Below are positions 16,300 through 24,926 of a stretch of DNA of 64,000 bases, piece by piece; within the stretch, counting starts at the first letter, position 1; each line of letters starts with the position of its first letter. A program made the position numbers and the translations under genes. The notes under the pieces are model-generated. The model made no database searches. It was not told the DNA's origin and worked only from the letters and a program-made list of their open reading frames with translations. Source of the stretch: Bacteroidales bacterium (lineage in GTDB: Bacteria > Bacteroidota > Bacteroidia > Bacteroidales > Lentimicrobiaceae); contig JAEUTG010000013.1 in assembly GCA_016788045.1 (NCBI GenBank), positions 1 through 64,000 on the forward strand, in the 5' to 3' direction.

Positions 16300-17226
16300 T
16301 CAAAATTTATTTACCTGGAATGTGGTGATCCCTTTTTCAAGAAAGTCGACAATCTGACGGGCTGCAGCCAGACCAGCATTGACATTGGCTTCTGAGGTCT
16401 GGGCCCCCATTTTCTTGGGTGTGAAAAAATACCGGCCGGCATATTTCTCAGCAAATTCTGCCTTTGCATCAGGTTCGATATCGCTGAGGTATCTGAAATC
16501 AGGGCGTTCTTCAAATACCCTGAGCAGTTCTTCTTCGTTGATCACCTCTTTTCTGGCGGTATTTACAAGGGTTGCTCCCTTGGGCATGGACGACAGCAAA
16601 CTGAATCCGATCGATTTCTTCGTCTGCGCGTTGGCCGGAATATGCAGTGATACATACTGACAGCTGCTGTATAGCTCTTCGGCGGATTTCAAGGGTTTAA
16701 CCCCGTCTTTTTCCATGGACTCTGCGGAAACAAAAGGATCGAAGGCAAAGATTTCCATACCGAAACCTTTGGCGATCTCAGCAACATACCTGCCAACATT
16801 GCCATAGGCATGAATTCCAAGTTTTTTTCCGCGGAGTTCGGTTCCTGAACTTCCGTTGAATGCATTTCTGGCCATAAATACCATCATACCGAGGGCCAGT
16901 TCAGCTACGGCATTGGAGTTCTGCCCGGGTGTGTTCATGGCAACTACCTTGTGCTCTGAAGCAGCGGCAAGGTCTATGTTGTCGTATCCGGCACCGGCGC
17001 GGACGATAATCTTCAGGTTTTTACCGGCTTCAATCACTTCCCGATCGGCAATATCGCTGCGGATAATCACCGCGTCAACAGACTCAACAGCTTTAACAAA
17101 ATCGGAGTGTTCTGTGTATTTTTCAAGCAGAACAAGTTCATAACCAGCGGATTCAATAATTTGTCGGATTCCATCGACAGCAACTTTGGCAAAGGGTTTG
17201 TCAGTAGCAACAAGAACTTTTTTCAT
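16300..17226 (-). CDS. serA: D-3-phosphoglycerate dehydrogenase
   Basis: The 308-residue D-2-hydroxyacid dehydrogenase lacks a C-terminal ACT or ASB domain, the short form usual in Bacteroidota. It has the catalytic Arg region NTARKEVINEEELL and a Rossmann GxGxxG-like turn (GIHAYGNVGRYVAE) in which Ala-Tyr replaces the first Gly. The nucleotide-binding FAFDPFV follows, and the substrate-binding IVRAGAGYDNID lies near residue 75. It would oxidise 3-phosphoglycerate to phosphohydroxypyruvate, the first step of serine synthesis. The companion serC is not in the window. A related 2-hydroxyacid dehydrogenase specificity is the alternative. Confidence 0.8.
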   Translation of the reverse strand: MKKVLVATDKPFAKVAVDGIRQIIESAGYELVLLEKYTEHSDFVKAVESVDAVIIRSDIADREVIEAGKNLKIIVRAGAGYDNIDLAAASEHKVVAMNTPGQNSNAVAELALGMMVFMARNAFNGSSGTELRGKKLGIHAYGNVGRYVAEIAKGFGMEIFAFDPFVSAESMEKDGVKPLKSAEELYSSCQYVSLHIPANAQTKKSIGFSLLSSMPKGATLVNTARKEVINEEELLRVFEERPDFRYLSDIEPDAKAEFAEKYAGRYFFTPKKMGAQTSEANVNAGLAAARQIVDFLEKGITTFQVNKF

Positions 17227-17374
17227 GGGGTTGGCAGAGTTTTGCGAAATTTCCCATAAAAGTAAACAGTTTAAATGACCTAAACAAATATTGCGTAAAA
17301 ATTCTGTTCGATTCCGATCAAATCCTTGAAATGGCGTCCGTAATCGGACATTTTAAAATGCTAAAGTGTTGGTA

Positions 17375-18001
17375 TTAACGGCTTTTTAAATACGCTGACA
17401 GTTTCAGCTGTTCTTCCACAGAGAGGTATTGCACATCCACCCCGGCATTGACGATTACAGAACAGGCAAGTTCGAAGAAAACCGCCTTCTGTATCACCTC
17501 TTTATAATCCCTGCCGTAAACTACCTGGCCGTGATTGCTCATTTGAATCAGGCCGGCCGTTTCTGCAGCCCTGGCAACTGCCTCTGCCAGTTCCGGGGAG
17601 CCGGGCTGAATGAAGGGCAGGGTGACAATTTTGCCAATATAGATGGGTATTTCAATGATTACGTTATAGTCGGGCGGTGTTTTTCTGCACGCGAGCGCTG
17701 TGGCGTAGGGTGACTGAAAATGCAGAACCGTGTTTACTTCCTTTCTGGCTTTCAGGATTCCGAGGTGCAGCCTGTATTCTCCCGATGGCTTTGGCTGGCC
17801 GGCAGCGTATTCTCCTCCGGCGTCCATTACCGCGACTTCTGCCGCATCGATCACAGGCAACCAGGATCCGGAGGCGGAGATAAGCACTTGTTGGTCAGCG
17901 GAGCGTTGCGACAGATTACCACTGCTACACTTTACAAGTCCGTATCTGCCGGCTTCCCTGGCCCAGAAAACGAATTCACTGAACTGATTGCTTTCCATCA
18001 T
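17375..18001 (-). CDS. class II aldolase/adducin-family protein
   Basis: The 208-residue protein has the fold's SSGNLSQR N-terminal motif, the catalytic Glu (SGEYRLH, E75) and a zinc-site region TVLHFQSPYAT with H94. The second ligand, usually His in the HxH motif, is Gln96 here. The third ligand region MSNHGQVVYG (H157) is intact. Family members cleave sugar-1-phosphates such as fuculose-1-phosphate or rhamnulose-1-phosphate, or act as epimerases or dehydratases. The gene stands 11 bp after the GH92 stop on the same strand and may be co-transcribed with that mannosidase. The His-to-Gln change makes the exact activity uncertain. Confidence 0.75.
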   Translation of the reverse strand: MMESNQFSEFVFWAREAGRYGLVKCSSGNLSQRSADQQVLISASGSWLPVIDAAEVAVMDAGGEYAAGQPKPSGEYRLHLGILKARKEVNTVLHFQSPYATALACRKTPPDYNVIIEIPIYIGKIVTLPFIQPGSPELAEAVARAAETAGLIQMSNHGQVVYGRDYKEVIQKAVFFELACSVIVNAGVDVQYLSVEEQLKLSAYLKSR

Positions 18002-18012
18002 TCAGGGTATTG

Positions 18013-20958
18013 TCAGAAAGTAAATTCTATTTCATCGGTAAATATCCAGGTGGCATTGCCTTTGCCGGGATGCCAGTCGGGACAGGGCCCCCTGTTCACC
18101 AGAATGATTTTAATATACGGCTGTGTCAGATTCAGGTTTCCGAACCTGTAATACTCGATGAAAGTTCCCCAGCGGTCGTTGGGAAAGGTGTTGTTCAGTG
18201 TTTCCACCTTTGTAAACCGTTCTCCATCCGCCGAGGTGTAGAGCTCAATGCTTTCAGGCATAAATATCCAGGAGTTGATGTCCTGCAGGCACCCGATTGA
18301 GATATTTCTGACACTTCTGTCCCCGGAAAGCTTCATCACAAATGCGGCATCGGTCCCTTCGAAACCCTGCCATCCGCCAAGCCGGAAATCGGTTCCGCCT
18401 TTGAGCCCGTCAATCGCGTTTTCTTTTCCCGATCCTGAGTACTGGGGAGCATATTTCCCGACAGAGACCATTTCGATACCTTCAGGCATTCTGGTGAAAA
18501 GGGCCTCCTGCACCGGGGTGGCCCTGAAGCCGGGTTTGGTTGCCATATACCTGAGGCTTGTCGATTGGTTGATGAGTATCGGTGACTTGTATATTTCTGC
18601 CGGCTCACCGGAATCGTAGCCCCCGGTGCTGTAATAGATGGTAGCGCCCGGTTCAGCCGAAAGTTCTATCTCAAGACTGTTCCGGAAAATCTTTTCTGAT
18701 GGGGAGCATACCGGTGCCGGCAAAACAGCTTCTCCCCGGATGCCTGTAACGGGCTCATTGGGCATACCGCTTCCGAAAGCAGGGGAAGGAGCTGGTCCCA
18801 TTTCAAAAATGAGTTCACCCCCTTTCATCAGGTCGCTGTGGTCAAGGTAGCTGCGGTTGTATTCCTTGCCGTTGAGCAAGGCACCCTGTATATAATAATT
18901 CGTGGCGGAGAGGTTGTTGGCACGGATAACGAAACGGTTTCCGTTTTCGAGCCTGATCACCGTTTCTTTGTAGCGGGGAGTCCCAATGGCATACTGCGTA
19001 CTCCCCGGACAAACCGGATAAAAGCCCAAACCGCTGAAAACTGCCCAGGCCGACATCTGGCCGCAGTCTTCGTTGCCGATCAGCCCATCGGGAGCAGTGG
19101 TGTAAAAGTCATTCATGATCCGGTGTACCATCTGCTGGGTCTTCCATGCTTGTCCGCAATAATTATACAGGTAGGCAATGTGGTGACTTGGTTCGTTTCC
19201 GTGGGCATACTGCCCGATGAGTCCGGTAATGTCAGACTGGTCGCGGCCGGTTGTCTGTGAAGGCGCTGAGAACAGCTGATCGATGAATTGTGCCGTCTTC
19301 TCCTTGTTCCCATGCAGCTTAATAAAGCCATCCATATCGTGGGGGGCAGCAAAACTGTACTGCCAGGCGTTGGCTTCGGTATAATTGAAGTTCACTTCTG
19401 ACGGCGTAAAAGGGTTAAACCAGCCTCCGTTAAACCGTGCCCTCATAAATCCTGTTGACGGGTCGAAGAGGTGTTTGTAGGATTGGGCCCTGGTGGTGAA
19501 AGCCTTCTGCAAACTGTCGTGACCAAGATCCTCCGCCACCCGGGCAATGCACCAGTCATCGTAAGCATATTCGAGGGTCTTTGAAACGGATTCATGCTCT
19601 TTTTCGGCGGGAATATATCCGTATTTCCGGTAATGATCCAGTCCGAAATAATCCTTCGAAGCACTGTTGACCATGGCTTTCAACGCCTCCTGACCATCAT
19701 ACCCGCGGATACCTTTTACATAGGCATCGGCAATCACGGGAACGGAATGATAGCCGATCATGCACCAGGTTTCATTGGCCGATAGTTCCCATACGGGAAG
19801 CATTCCTCCCTGCTGGTACTGGCGGATAAAAGTCCGGATGAAATCGTTGGTACGCTTGTGGTCAATGATGGTCATCAAAGGGTGGAGTGCCCGGTAAGTA
19901 TCCCAGAGTGAGAAAACTGTGTAATAGTTGTCTTTGCCTGAATTGTGAACCTGCATGTCGCGGCCGAGGTATGAACCGTCAACATCGTTGTAAGTGTTCG
20001 GACAAATCATGGTATGGTAAAGGGCTGTATAGAAAACGGTCAGATCCGTCTGATTGTCAGCTGAAATTTTTATTTTACCCAGCTCGTTGTTCCATATTTC
20101 ATGCGTTTGTTTACGGATACGGTCAAAATCGAAATCAGGAGCCTCAGCTTCGAGGTTTTTCCGGGCATTCTCTGCACTAACGGCTGATATTCCGACCTTT
20201 ACAACTAGGATTTGTCCGTCTTTTTCGTCAAAGGTGAACCATGCTTTGATGTTTTTCCCTTCTGCATATTTCAGCCCGTTCATCAGGCTGTCGTTGCCGG
20301 CAATGGAAAAAGCTTTAAAAGGTTTTGAGAAACTGGCGGCAAAGTAAACCTTCTGATCGCGGGCCCAGCCGGTAGAGCGCCGGTATCCTTCAATCTGATC
20401 CGGACCGGTTACCCTGATCCATGAACCGGTCACCTGGTCGCGGTGTTTCAGGTCAACCATCACTGCCTGGTTCTTGCCCGCAGCGAAAGTATAGCGGTGC
20501 AGGCCGGTACGGGTGGTAGCCGTCAGTTCAGCCAGAATATCGTCATCCTGAAGTTTTACGGAATAGTATCCTGCAGAAGCCGTTTCCTCTGCATGGCTGA
20601 ACCTGCTGCGGTAGCCCGGTCTCCCGTCAGCACCATTGTTTAGCAGGGCCTCACCGCTGAACGGCATGAAGAGGATGTCGCAATAATCCGGAACTCCTGT
20701 TCCGCTCAGGTGGGTGTGGCTGAAACCATAAATGAACTCATCGCTGTAATGATATCCTCCGCAACCATCCCAGCCTTCAAGCCGGGTATCGGGACTCAGC
20801 TGTACCATGCCGAAAGGTGCTGTAGCCCCGGGAAATGTGTGACCATGCCCGCCGGTACCTATAAACGGATTGACATAGGATGCGATGGGTTGCTGGGCAG
20901 CAACGCTGAATCCCAGGGTGCAGAGAATGAGTGCGATGTGGAAATTGAAAGATTTCAT
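18013..20958 (-). CDS. GH92 alpha-mannosidase with C-terminal discoidin-like domain
   Basis: The start is set at 20958, giving a signal peptide (MKSFNFHIALILCTLGF ending SVAAQ). The longer frame starting at 21045 lies upstream of the promoter. GH92 motifs include VNPFIGTGGHGHTFPGATAPFG near the mature N terminus, GFSHTHLSGTG and SLWDTYRALHP, then GLIGNEDCGQMSAW and GFYPVCPGSTQYAIG. After residue about 715 come a chitobiase-type Ig-like C-terminal module (SAEPGATIYYSTGG) and an F5/8-type carbohydrate-binding module. The exo-alpha-mannosidase acts outside the cell or in the periplasm on mannan or N-glycan mannose. It is about 980 residues, longer than the bare catalytic unit because of the added domains. 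Confidence 0.9.
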   Translation of the reverse strand: MKSFNFHIALILCTLGFSVAAQQPIASYVNPFIGTGGHGHTFPGATAPFGMVQLSPDTRLEGWDGCGGYHYSDEFIYGFSHTHLSGTGVPDYCDILFMPFSGEALLNNGADGRPGYRSRFSHAEETASAGYYSVKLQDDDILAELTATTRTGLHRYTFAAGKNQAVMVDLKHRDQVTGSWIRVTGPDQIEGYRRSTGWARDQKVYFAASFSKPFKAFSIAGNDSLMNGLKYAEGKNIKAWFTFDEKDGQILVVKVGISAVSAENARKNLEAEAPDFDFDRIRKQTHEIWNNELGKIKISADNQTDLTVFYTALYHTMICPNTYNDVDGSYLGRDMQVHNSGKDNYYTVFSLWDTYRALHPLMTIIDHKRTNDFIRTFIRQYQQGGMLPVWELSANETWCMIGYHSVPVIADAYVKGIRGYDGQEALKAMVNSASKDYFGLDHYRKYGYIPAEKEHESVSKTLEYAYDDWCIARVAEDLGHDSLQKAFTTRAQSYKHLFDPSTGFMRARFNGGWFNPFTPSEVNFNYTEANAWQYSFAAPHDMDGFIKLHGNKEKTAQFIDQLFSAPSQTTGRDQSDITGLIGQYAHGNEPSHHIAYLYNYCGQAWKTQQMVHRIMNDFYTTAPDGLIGNEDCGQMSAWAVFSGLGFYPVCPGSTQYAIGTPRYKETVIRLENGNRFVIRANNLSATNYYIQGALLNGKEYNRSYLDHSDLMKGGELIFEMGPAPSPAFGSGMPNEPVTGIRGEAVLPAPVCSPSEKIFRNSLEIELSAEPGATIYYSTGGYDSGEPAEIYKSPILINQSTSLRYMATKPGFRATPVQEALFTRMPEGIEMVSVGKYAPQYSGSGKENAIDGLKGGTDFRLGGWQGFEGTDAAFVMKLSGDRSVRNISIGCLQDINSWIFMPESIELYTSADGERFTKVETLNNTFPNDRWGTFIEYYRFGNLNLTQPYIKIILVNRGPCPDWHPGKGNATWIFTDEIEFTF

Positions 20959-21024
20959 TTTGTTTCGTTGAGATGTAAAAAATGGCCAGAGGTCCCGCTG
21001 AAAAATGCTCTTGCAGAAAACATT

Positions 21025-21032
21025 CAAACCTA
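21025..21032 (-). promoter_or_regulatory. -7 element (TAGGTTTG) of the GH92 gene
   Basis: The minus strand reads TAGGTTTG at 21032-21025. Transcription would begin near 21019, so the upstream ATG at 21045 cannot be used from this promoter. That supports the start at 20958. Confidence 0.5.
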
Positions 21033-21125
21033 AGAAATTTTTCATTCAGAAATCAGGTGGACCTGAAAGGCAAATTTTCCTGGTGTATAATTCTGCATAT
21101 CGACACAGGAATTGTTTATAATCAC

Positions 21126-21133
21126 TAAATTTG
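21126..21133 (+). promoter_or_regulatory. -7 element (TAAATTTG) of the outer-membrane barrel gene
   Basis: TAAATTTG lies 16 bp before the ATG at 21150 and gives a very short leader, as is common in this phylum. Confidence 0.5.
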
Positions 21134-21149
21134 ACAAAAAAAACTGTCC

Positions 21150-21878
21150 ATGAAGAAAATTACCTTTTCACTAGCTTTTATATTTATTGGTCTTTTGTCC
21201 TATTCCCAAACCTGGTTTGATATCGGGCTGAAGGGTGGCATCGGTACCTCATTTATGTACAACAAACAGATCTTTGATGACCAGGAGATCGTGCATAAGT
21301 TTAAACCCGGCTATGGATTCGGGGCCAAACTTGGATTCAATTTCATTCAGGAACATCAGATAACCTTTGATGTGATGAAGACCACCTTTACCCAGGGCTT
21401 TACTTACAGGCCCGAAGGCTGGACACAAACCAGCGATGCTTTGCGCGAGTTTACATTCGGCGGAATTGATATGCTGCTGATGTACCGTGCCAACAAAAAT
21501 GGAACATATTTCGAAATCGGACCTCAGTGGTCGAGCTATTCAACGCTGAAATATGCCGATAACGGAGGTGATTTCGTATCCCCGAAAGAGATCGGGGACC
21601 TGGTTAACAAGAGCAATTTCGGGGCTGCCATCGGCTTTGGCGGATATATTTTTGGCACCGATAATTTCGGCGTAACCACCGGGTTCAGGATCAATTATAT
21701 GTTTAACGATATGGCCAATGCCGAAGGCAACGATGCCAACTTTCCCATCCTGAAGCAGACCGGTGCATTCAACCCGACCCACAACCTCGGCGTGATGTTC
21801 ATTATTGAAATGAACTACGACTTTGGCTACCTGGTTAGCTCAAGCTGCGGACAGCGGTCGAAACTATTTGTGTTCTAA
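21150..21878 (+). CDS. outer-membrane beta-barrel protein (porin-like family)
   Basis: The 242-residue protein has a signal peptide (MKKITFSLAFIFIGLLSYSQ). Alternating amphipathic strands follow, typical of small Bacteroidota beta-barrels (FDIGLKGGIGTSFMY at the N-terminus, YGFGAKLGFNFIQ, FGVTTGFRINYMF, LGVMFIIEMNYDFGY). It fits the outer-membrane-beta-barrel (PorT/OMP_b-brl) group. The final strand is followed by a short cysteine-containing tail SSCGQRSKLFVF. It is monocistronic, with its own promoter and a strong terminator. The function is unknown beyond an outer-membrane location. Confidence 0.75.
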   Translation: MKKITFSLAFIFIGLLSYSQTWFDIGLKGGIGTSFMYNKQIFDDQEIVHKFKPGYGFGAKLGFNFIQEHQITFDVMKTTFTQGFTYRPEGWTQTSDALREFTFGGIDMLLMYRANKNGTYFEIGPQWSSYSTLKYADNGGDFVSPKEIGDLVNKSNFGAAIGFGGYIFGTDNFGVTTGFRINYMFNDMANAEGNDANFPILKQTGAFNPTHNLGVMFIIEMNYDFGYLVSSSCGQRSKLFVF

Positions 21879-21894
21879 AGCGCTATAAATATGC

Positions 21895-21934
21895 AAACAG
21901 CGGCGTACCCTAACGGTATGCCGCTGTTTTTTTT
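21895..21934 (+). terminator. strong Rho-independent terminator
   Basis: AAACAGCGGCgTACC-ctaac-GGTAtGCCGCTGTTT is a stem of about 14 bp with one mismatch, followed by a long T run. Confidence 0.85.
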
Positions 21935-21952
21935 ATATGTCACACAGGCACT

Positions 21953-23008
21953 TCAGTGCTTTATCAGGGCTTTTGCGTGCCGGGTGCTGTTGTTGTCAGA
22001 AATCTGAATAAAATACATCCCATCAACGAGTCGGGCTGTGTTGAGTGTTATCCGCTGTTCCCCGGTCCGGGTGCTCAGTTCGGTTTGCCCGTTCAGATTG
22101 TAAACAACCACTTCGGGCCTGCTGTTTGCAAATTCTTCCGGAATCACCACACTGATGTTACCGGAAGCAGGATTGGGAAAGATTGTAAGTTCGTTTTCTT
22201 TCACCGGCCTCTGATTGGTTGAACTCGGGAAATAGGTGGAAATATAATCCAGAATTCCCTGAAACAACTGATGGAGGTCGCCGGTGTTGCTGATAAGGGC
22301 AGGATCGAAAAACAGAGAGATGGCATGAATGGGATTTTCCATATCCGGTTGTCTGACAAGCGCTGACGGATTTCCAGCCAGCACATAGCTATCGGGTCCC
22401 ATCTGGTAGAAGGGAATTCCCTTACCGTTCGGAGTGCAACCGTCTGCCCACCAGAGTGTTTCGTAAATCCAGGTCAATGATTCCGGGACATTGGTAATGA
22501 CATCATTATCAATGTAGTCCATCTGCGAGACCCCCAGGCTGCCGTCATCTCCGTACGATTGCACTGCATAGGTTTCAATTCCGAGATAATCGTAAGCAAA
22601 ATCACCTTCCGAAAAGGTTACCGGTGCCGATCCATAGCGGTCGTAAAGGAAATCATTGCCCATCACCCAAAGCAATCCGCCGTCCTGCATATAGAGGATC
22701 AGTTCGGTGTTGTCAGCATCGGTTCCGCTCCAGAAATAACGGCCAACCCCGTCGGTTGAGGTATACCATATTACGGTATGATAAGGTCTCATTTCGGTAT
22801 AGGTTGGAGAACGGAGGCTGTCAACGGCGTTAAAAAAGTACACTGAATCAAACACCCCGGCGGATCGTACCTGGTTTAAAACCAATTCTGTGTTGGGGAA
22901 ATACAGGCTGTTGTCGTTTACAAACAAAGCTGAAACCTGTGCGGAAACCATTGGAGGACTTACTGCAATAAGGAGCAGACCTAAAACTGCGTTAAATAAA
23001 CGTTTCAT
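21953..23008 (-). CDS. secreted protein with T9SS type A sorting domain
   Basis: The 351-residue protein has a signal peptide (MKRLFNAVLGLLLIAVS...SAQ) and a central domain with VSALFVNDNSLYFPN, YHTVIWYTSTDG and GGLLWVMGNDFLYD. This recalls the ThuA/glutamine-amidotransferase-like or gingipain-type fold seen in Bacteroidota surface proteins. The C-terminal about 80 residues are a T9SS domain (LTIFPNPASGNISVVIP, VVVYNLNGQ, then LVDGMYFIQIS and KALIKH). The product is thus exported through the Por secretion system and anchored or released. It starts 12 bp after the secreted phosphatase gene and is probably co-transcribed with it. Confidence 0.8.
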   Translation of the reverse strand: MKRLFNAVLGLLLIAVSPPMVSAQVSALFVNDNSLYFPNTELVLNQVRSAGVFDSVYFFNAVDSLRSPTYTEMRPYHTVIWYTSTDGVGRYFWSGTDADNTELILYMQDGGLLWVMGNDFLYDRYGSAPVTFSEGDFAYDYLGIETYAVQSYGDDGSLGVSQMDYIDNDVITNVPESLTWIYETLWWADGCTPNGKGIPFYQMGPDSYVLAGNPSALVRQPDMENPIHAISLFFDPALISNTGDLHQLFQGILDYISTYFPSSTNQRPVKENELTIFPNPASGNISVVIPEEFANSRPEVVVYNLNGQTELSTRTGEQRITLNTARLVDGMYFIQISDNNSTRHAKALIKH

Positions 23009-23020
23009 AGCAATTTGATT

Positions 23021-23896
23021 TTATTTTAATCTGATTCTGGCGGTAACAGGAAGATGGTCAGAAAGGTAGATACCCCTGCTTCTGAAATCAAAAATATCGT
23101 TGCTGATTACCTCAAAGTCCCAGGTAGTAAGCACAAAGTCGATGAGTTCGGTCGGAACAAATTCAGTATCGAAGCTTACAAATGAGAAGTCAGGCCCTGT
23201 AATTTCAGCATTGGCCCTCTTTCTTGAATCAGAGAGGGTGACTTCATTCTCTGAAAAAGTGAGGATGCGGTAGGCTTTGCTTTTGCTGGTCACGTTAAAA
23301 TCACCGGTCAGGATCACCGGGTTTCTGCCGGCCAGTTCACCCATCTTCTTAAGGATGAGCTGTGCACTCTGAATCCGGGCTTCTTCTCCCACATGGTCGA
23401 AATGGGTGTTGAAGACAAAGAATTGCCTGCCAGTGGATTTATCCTTCAGTTCGACCCAGGATACCACCCTGTTACAGGCAGCGTCCCAGCCCCGGCTTCC
23501 GGGGACATCTGGTGTCTGCGACAACCAGAAAGTGCCGGATTGCAGGGCCTTGAGGTGTTTTTTCCTGTAAAAGACAGCACTGAATTCCCCTGCTTTATGG
23601 CCATCATCGCGGCCAACGCCAACGCTTTTGTATCCGGGTAAGCGTTTGCGCATATCCTTCATCTGGTTGTACTTTGCTTCCTGAACTCCAAGGATATCGG
23701 GGTTGCGGGTGATTATTTCACTGCAAAGGGCATCCTTCCGGTTTGTCCATTGATGGATCCCATCGTCGGGTGTATCAAGCCGGATGTTCCAGCTCATGAC
23801 TGTAAGAACAGGAGCTTCCTGAGCCTGTAACAAAAAAGGAGCCGCCATCAGCACGCCGAGGGCAAGCATTGTCAATGATAATTTTTTTAAACGCAT
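23021..23896 (-). CDS. secreted endonuclease/exonuclease/phosphatase-family enzyme
   Basis: The 291-residue protein has a signal peptide ending in LLQAQ. EEP-fold motifs are VMSWNIRLDTPDDG (N-terminal Asn), ILGVQEAKYNQM (metal-binding Glu), FVFNTHFDHVGEEAR, VILTGDFNV (Asp-Asn pair) and the terminal YLSDHLPV (Asp-His). All catalytic residues are present. The family includes DNase I, sphingomyelinase and inositol phosphatases. Bacteroidota secreted members often act on phospho-sugars or lipids. The gene is the first of a two-gene unit with the T9SS protein gene 12 bp downstream. Confidence 0.85.
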   Translation of the reverse strand: MRLKKLSLTMLALGVLMAAPFLLQAQEAPVLTVMSWNIRLDTPDDGIHQWTNRKDALCSEIITRNPDILGVQEAKYNQMKDMRKRLPGYKSVGVGRDDGHKAGEFSAVFYRKKHLKALQSGTFWLSQTPDVPGSRGWDAACNRVVSWVELKDKSTGRQFFVFNTHFDHVGEEARIQSAQLILKKMGELAGRNPVILTGDFNVTSKSKAYRILTFSENEVTLSDSRKRANAEITGPDFSFVSFDTEFVPTELIDFVLTTWDFEVISNDIFDFRSRGIYLSDHLPVTARIRLK

Positions 23897-24030
23897 GGGT
23901 TGATTTTAAGCGGTACGAATTTACAAAAAACTGACTGCTGTTGATTCCTGGATTCATCACCTTTTTATTATCCAAGACAGAATAATGGCGTAAATGAACG
24001 GGTCTGTTTTCCTGACTTATTCTCGGCTGT

Positions 24031-24783
24031 TCAGAACAATGTGCGGGCGATGTTGCAGATTTCAGCCACTTTCTCCTTGTCGGTCTGAAGCAATGAGTAC
24101 TCGTCGCTGTCTGCAATACCCATGGCAACGCCCTCTTTGCGGAAGCGCATTCTGCTGTAAACAGGGGAGGAGGCGGATGTGTGAAATTCAGTGGCTCCGG
24201 TCAGCTGGTGCAGCGTGCTGAGGTTCTGCGCGTTGATTCCACCTCCGGGCATGATGACAATACGCTTGCCGGCCTGAGCAACCAACCGGGCAATGACAGT
24301 TGCACCATCCATAGCGGAGGCCGCCTGACCCGAAGTCAGGATTCGGTGGCATCCGAGGCCGATGATGGTTTCAAGGGCTTCGTAAGGATCGCGGGTCATA
24401 TCAAAGGCCCGGTGAAAAGTGACCTGCATGGAACCGGCCATTTCGACAATCTCCTTCATCCGGCAGGTGTCAACCGTTCCGTCGGTATTGATCATGCCCA
24501 CCACGATACCATCTGCACCTTTTACTTTGGCAGCGAAAATATCAGACTTCATAATTTCGAATTCAGCCCTGCTGTAATTAAAGTCACCGTGACGGGGTCT
24601 GATCAGGACGAATGTTTCGGTTTTCAGGATGTTCTTAACATACTCAATCATCCCCTGAGAGGGCGTTAATCCCCCTACTGACAGGGCAGTACACAATTCA
24701 ATCCGATGCGCCCCGCCTTGCCGGGCAGCTATGGCTGATTCAACAGAACCTGCACAGATTTCGATATTTACTGATGCTGACAT
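24031..24783 (-). CDS. cutC: copper homeostasis protein CutC
   Basis: The start is set at the ATG at 24783 (MSASVNIEICAGSVESA), which is where the conserved family begins. The open frame extends 23 codons upstream without similarity. It is a 250-residue TIM-barrel protein with CutC signatures: IEICAGS, GGAHRIELC, GGLTPSQGM, then VLIRPRHGDFNY, TFHRAFDM and ILTSGQAASAMDG. MPGGGIN lies near the end. CutC was linked to copper tolerance and binds Cu(I), but its enzymatic role is unresolved. The gene stands alone. Confidence 0.9.
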   Translation of the reverse strand: MSASVNIEICAGSVESAIAARQGGAHRIELCTALSVGGLTPSQGMIEYVKNILKTETFVLIRPRHGDFNYSRAEFEIMKSDIFAAKVKGADGIVVGMINTDGTVDTCRMKEIVEMAGSMQVTFHRAFDMTRDPYEALETIIGLGCHRILTSGQAASAMDGATVIARLVAQAGKRIVIMPGGGINAQNLSTLHQLTGATEFHTSASSPVYSRMRFRKEGVAMGIADSDEYSLLQTDKEKVAEICNIARTLF

Positions 24784-24903
24784 AACCTTGTGAATGGTGC
24801 CTCTAAGGTACGAATCCGGCTGATTTGTTACCGGAGAAATTTGCTTTAACAACTATTTTGATTTCCCTGAGGTTAATGTAATTAAAAAGACCGTTAAAAA
24901 ATG

Positions 24904-24911
24904 TAGCTTTG
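24904..24911 (+). promoter_or_regulatory. -7 element (TAGCTTTG) of the SDR gene
   Basis: TAGCTTTG lies 15 bp before the ATG at 24927 and matches TAnnTTTG. Confidence 0.5.
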
Positions 24912-24926
24912 CAAAGGCTTTGATTT

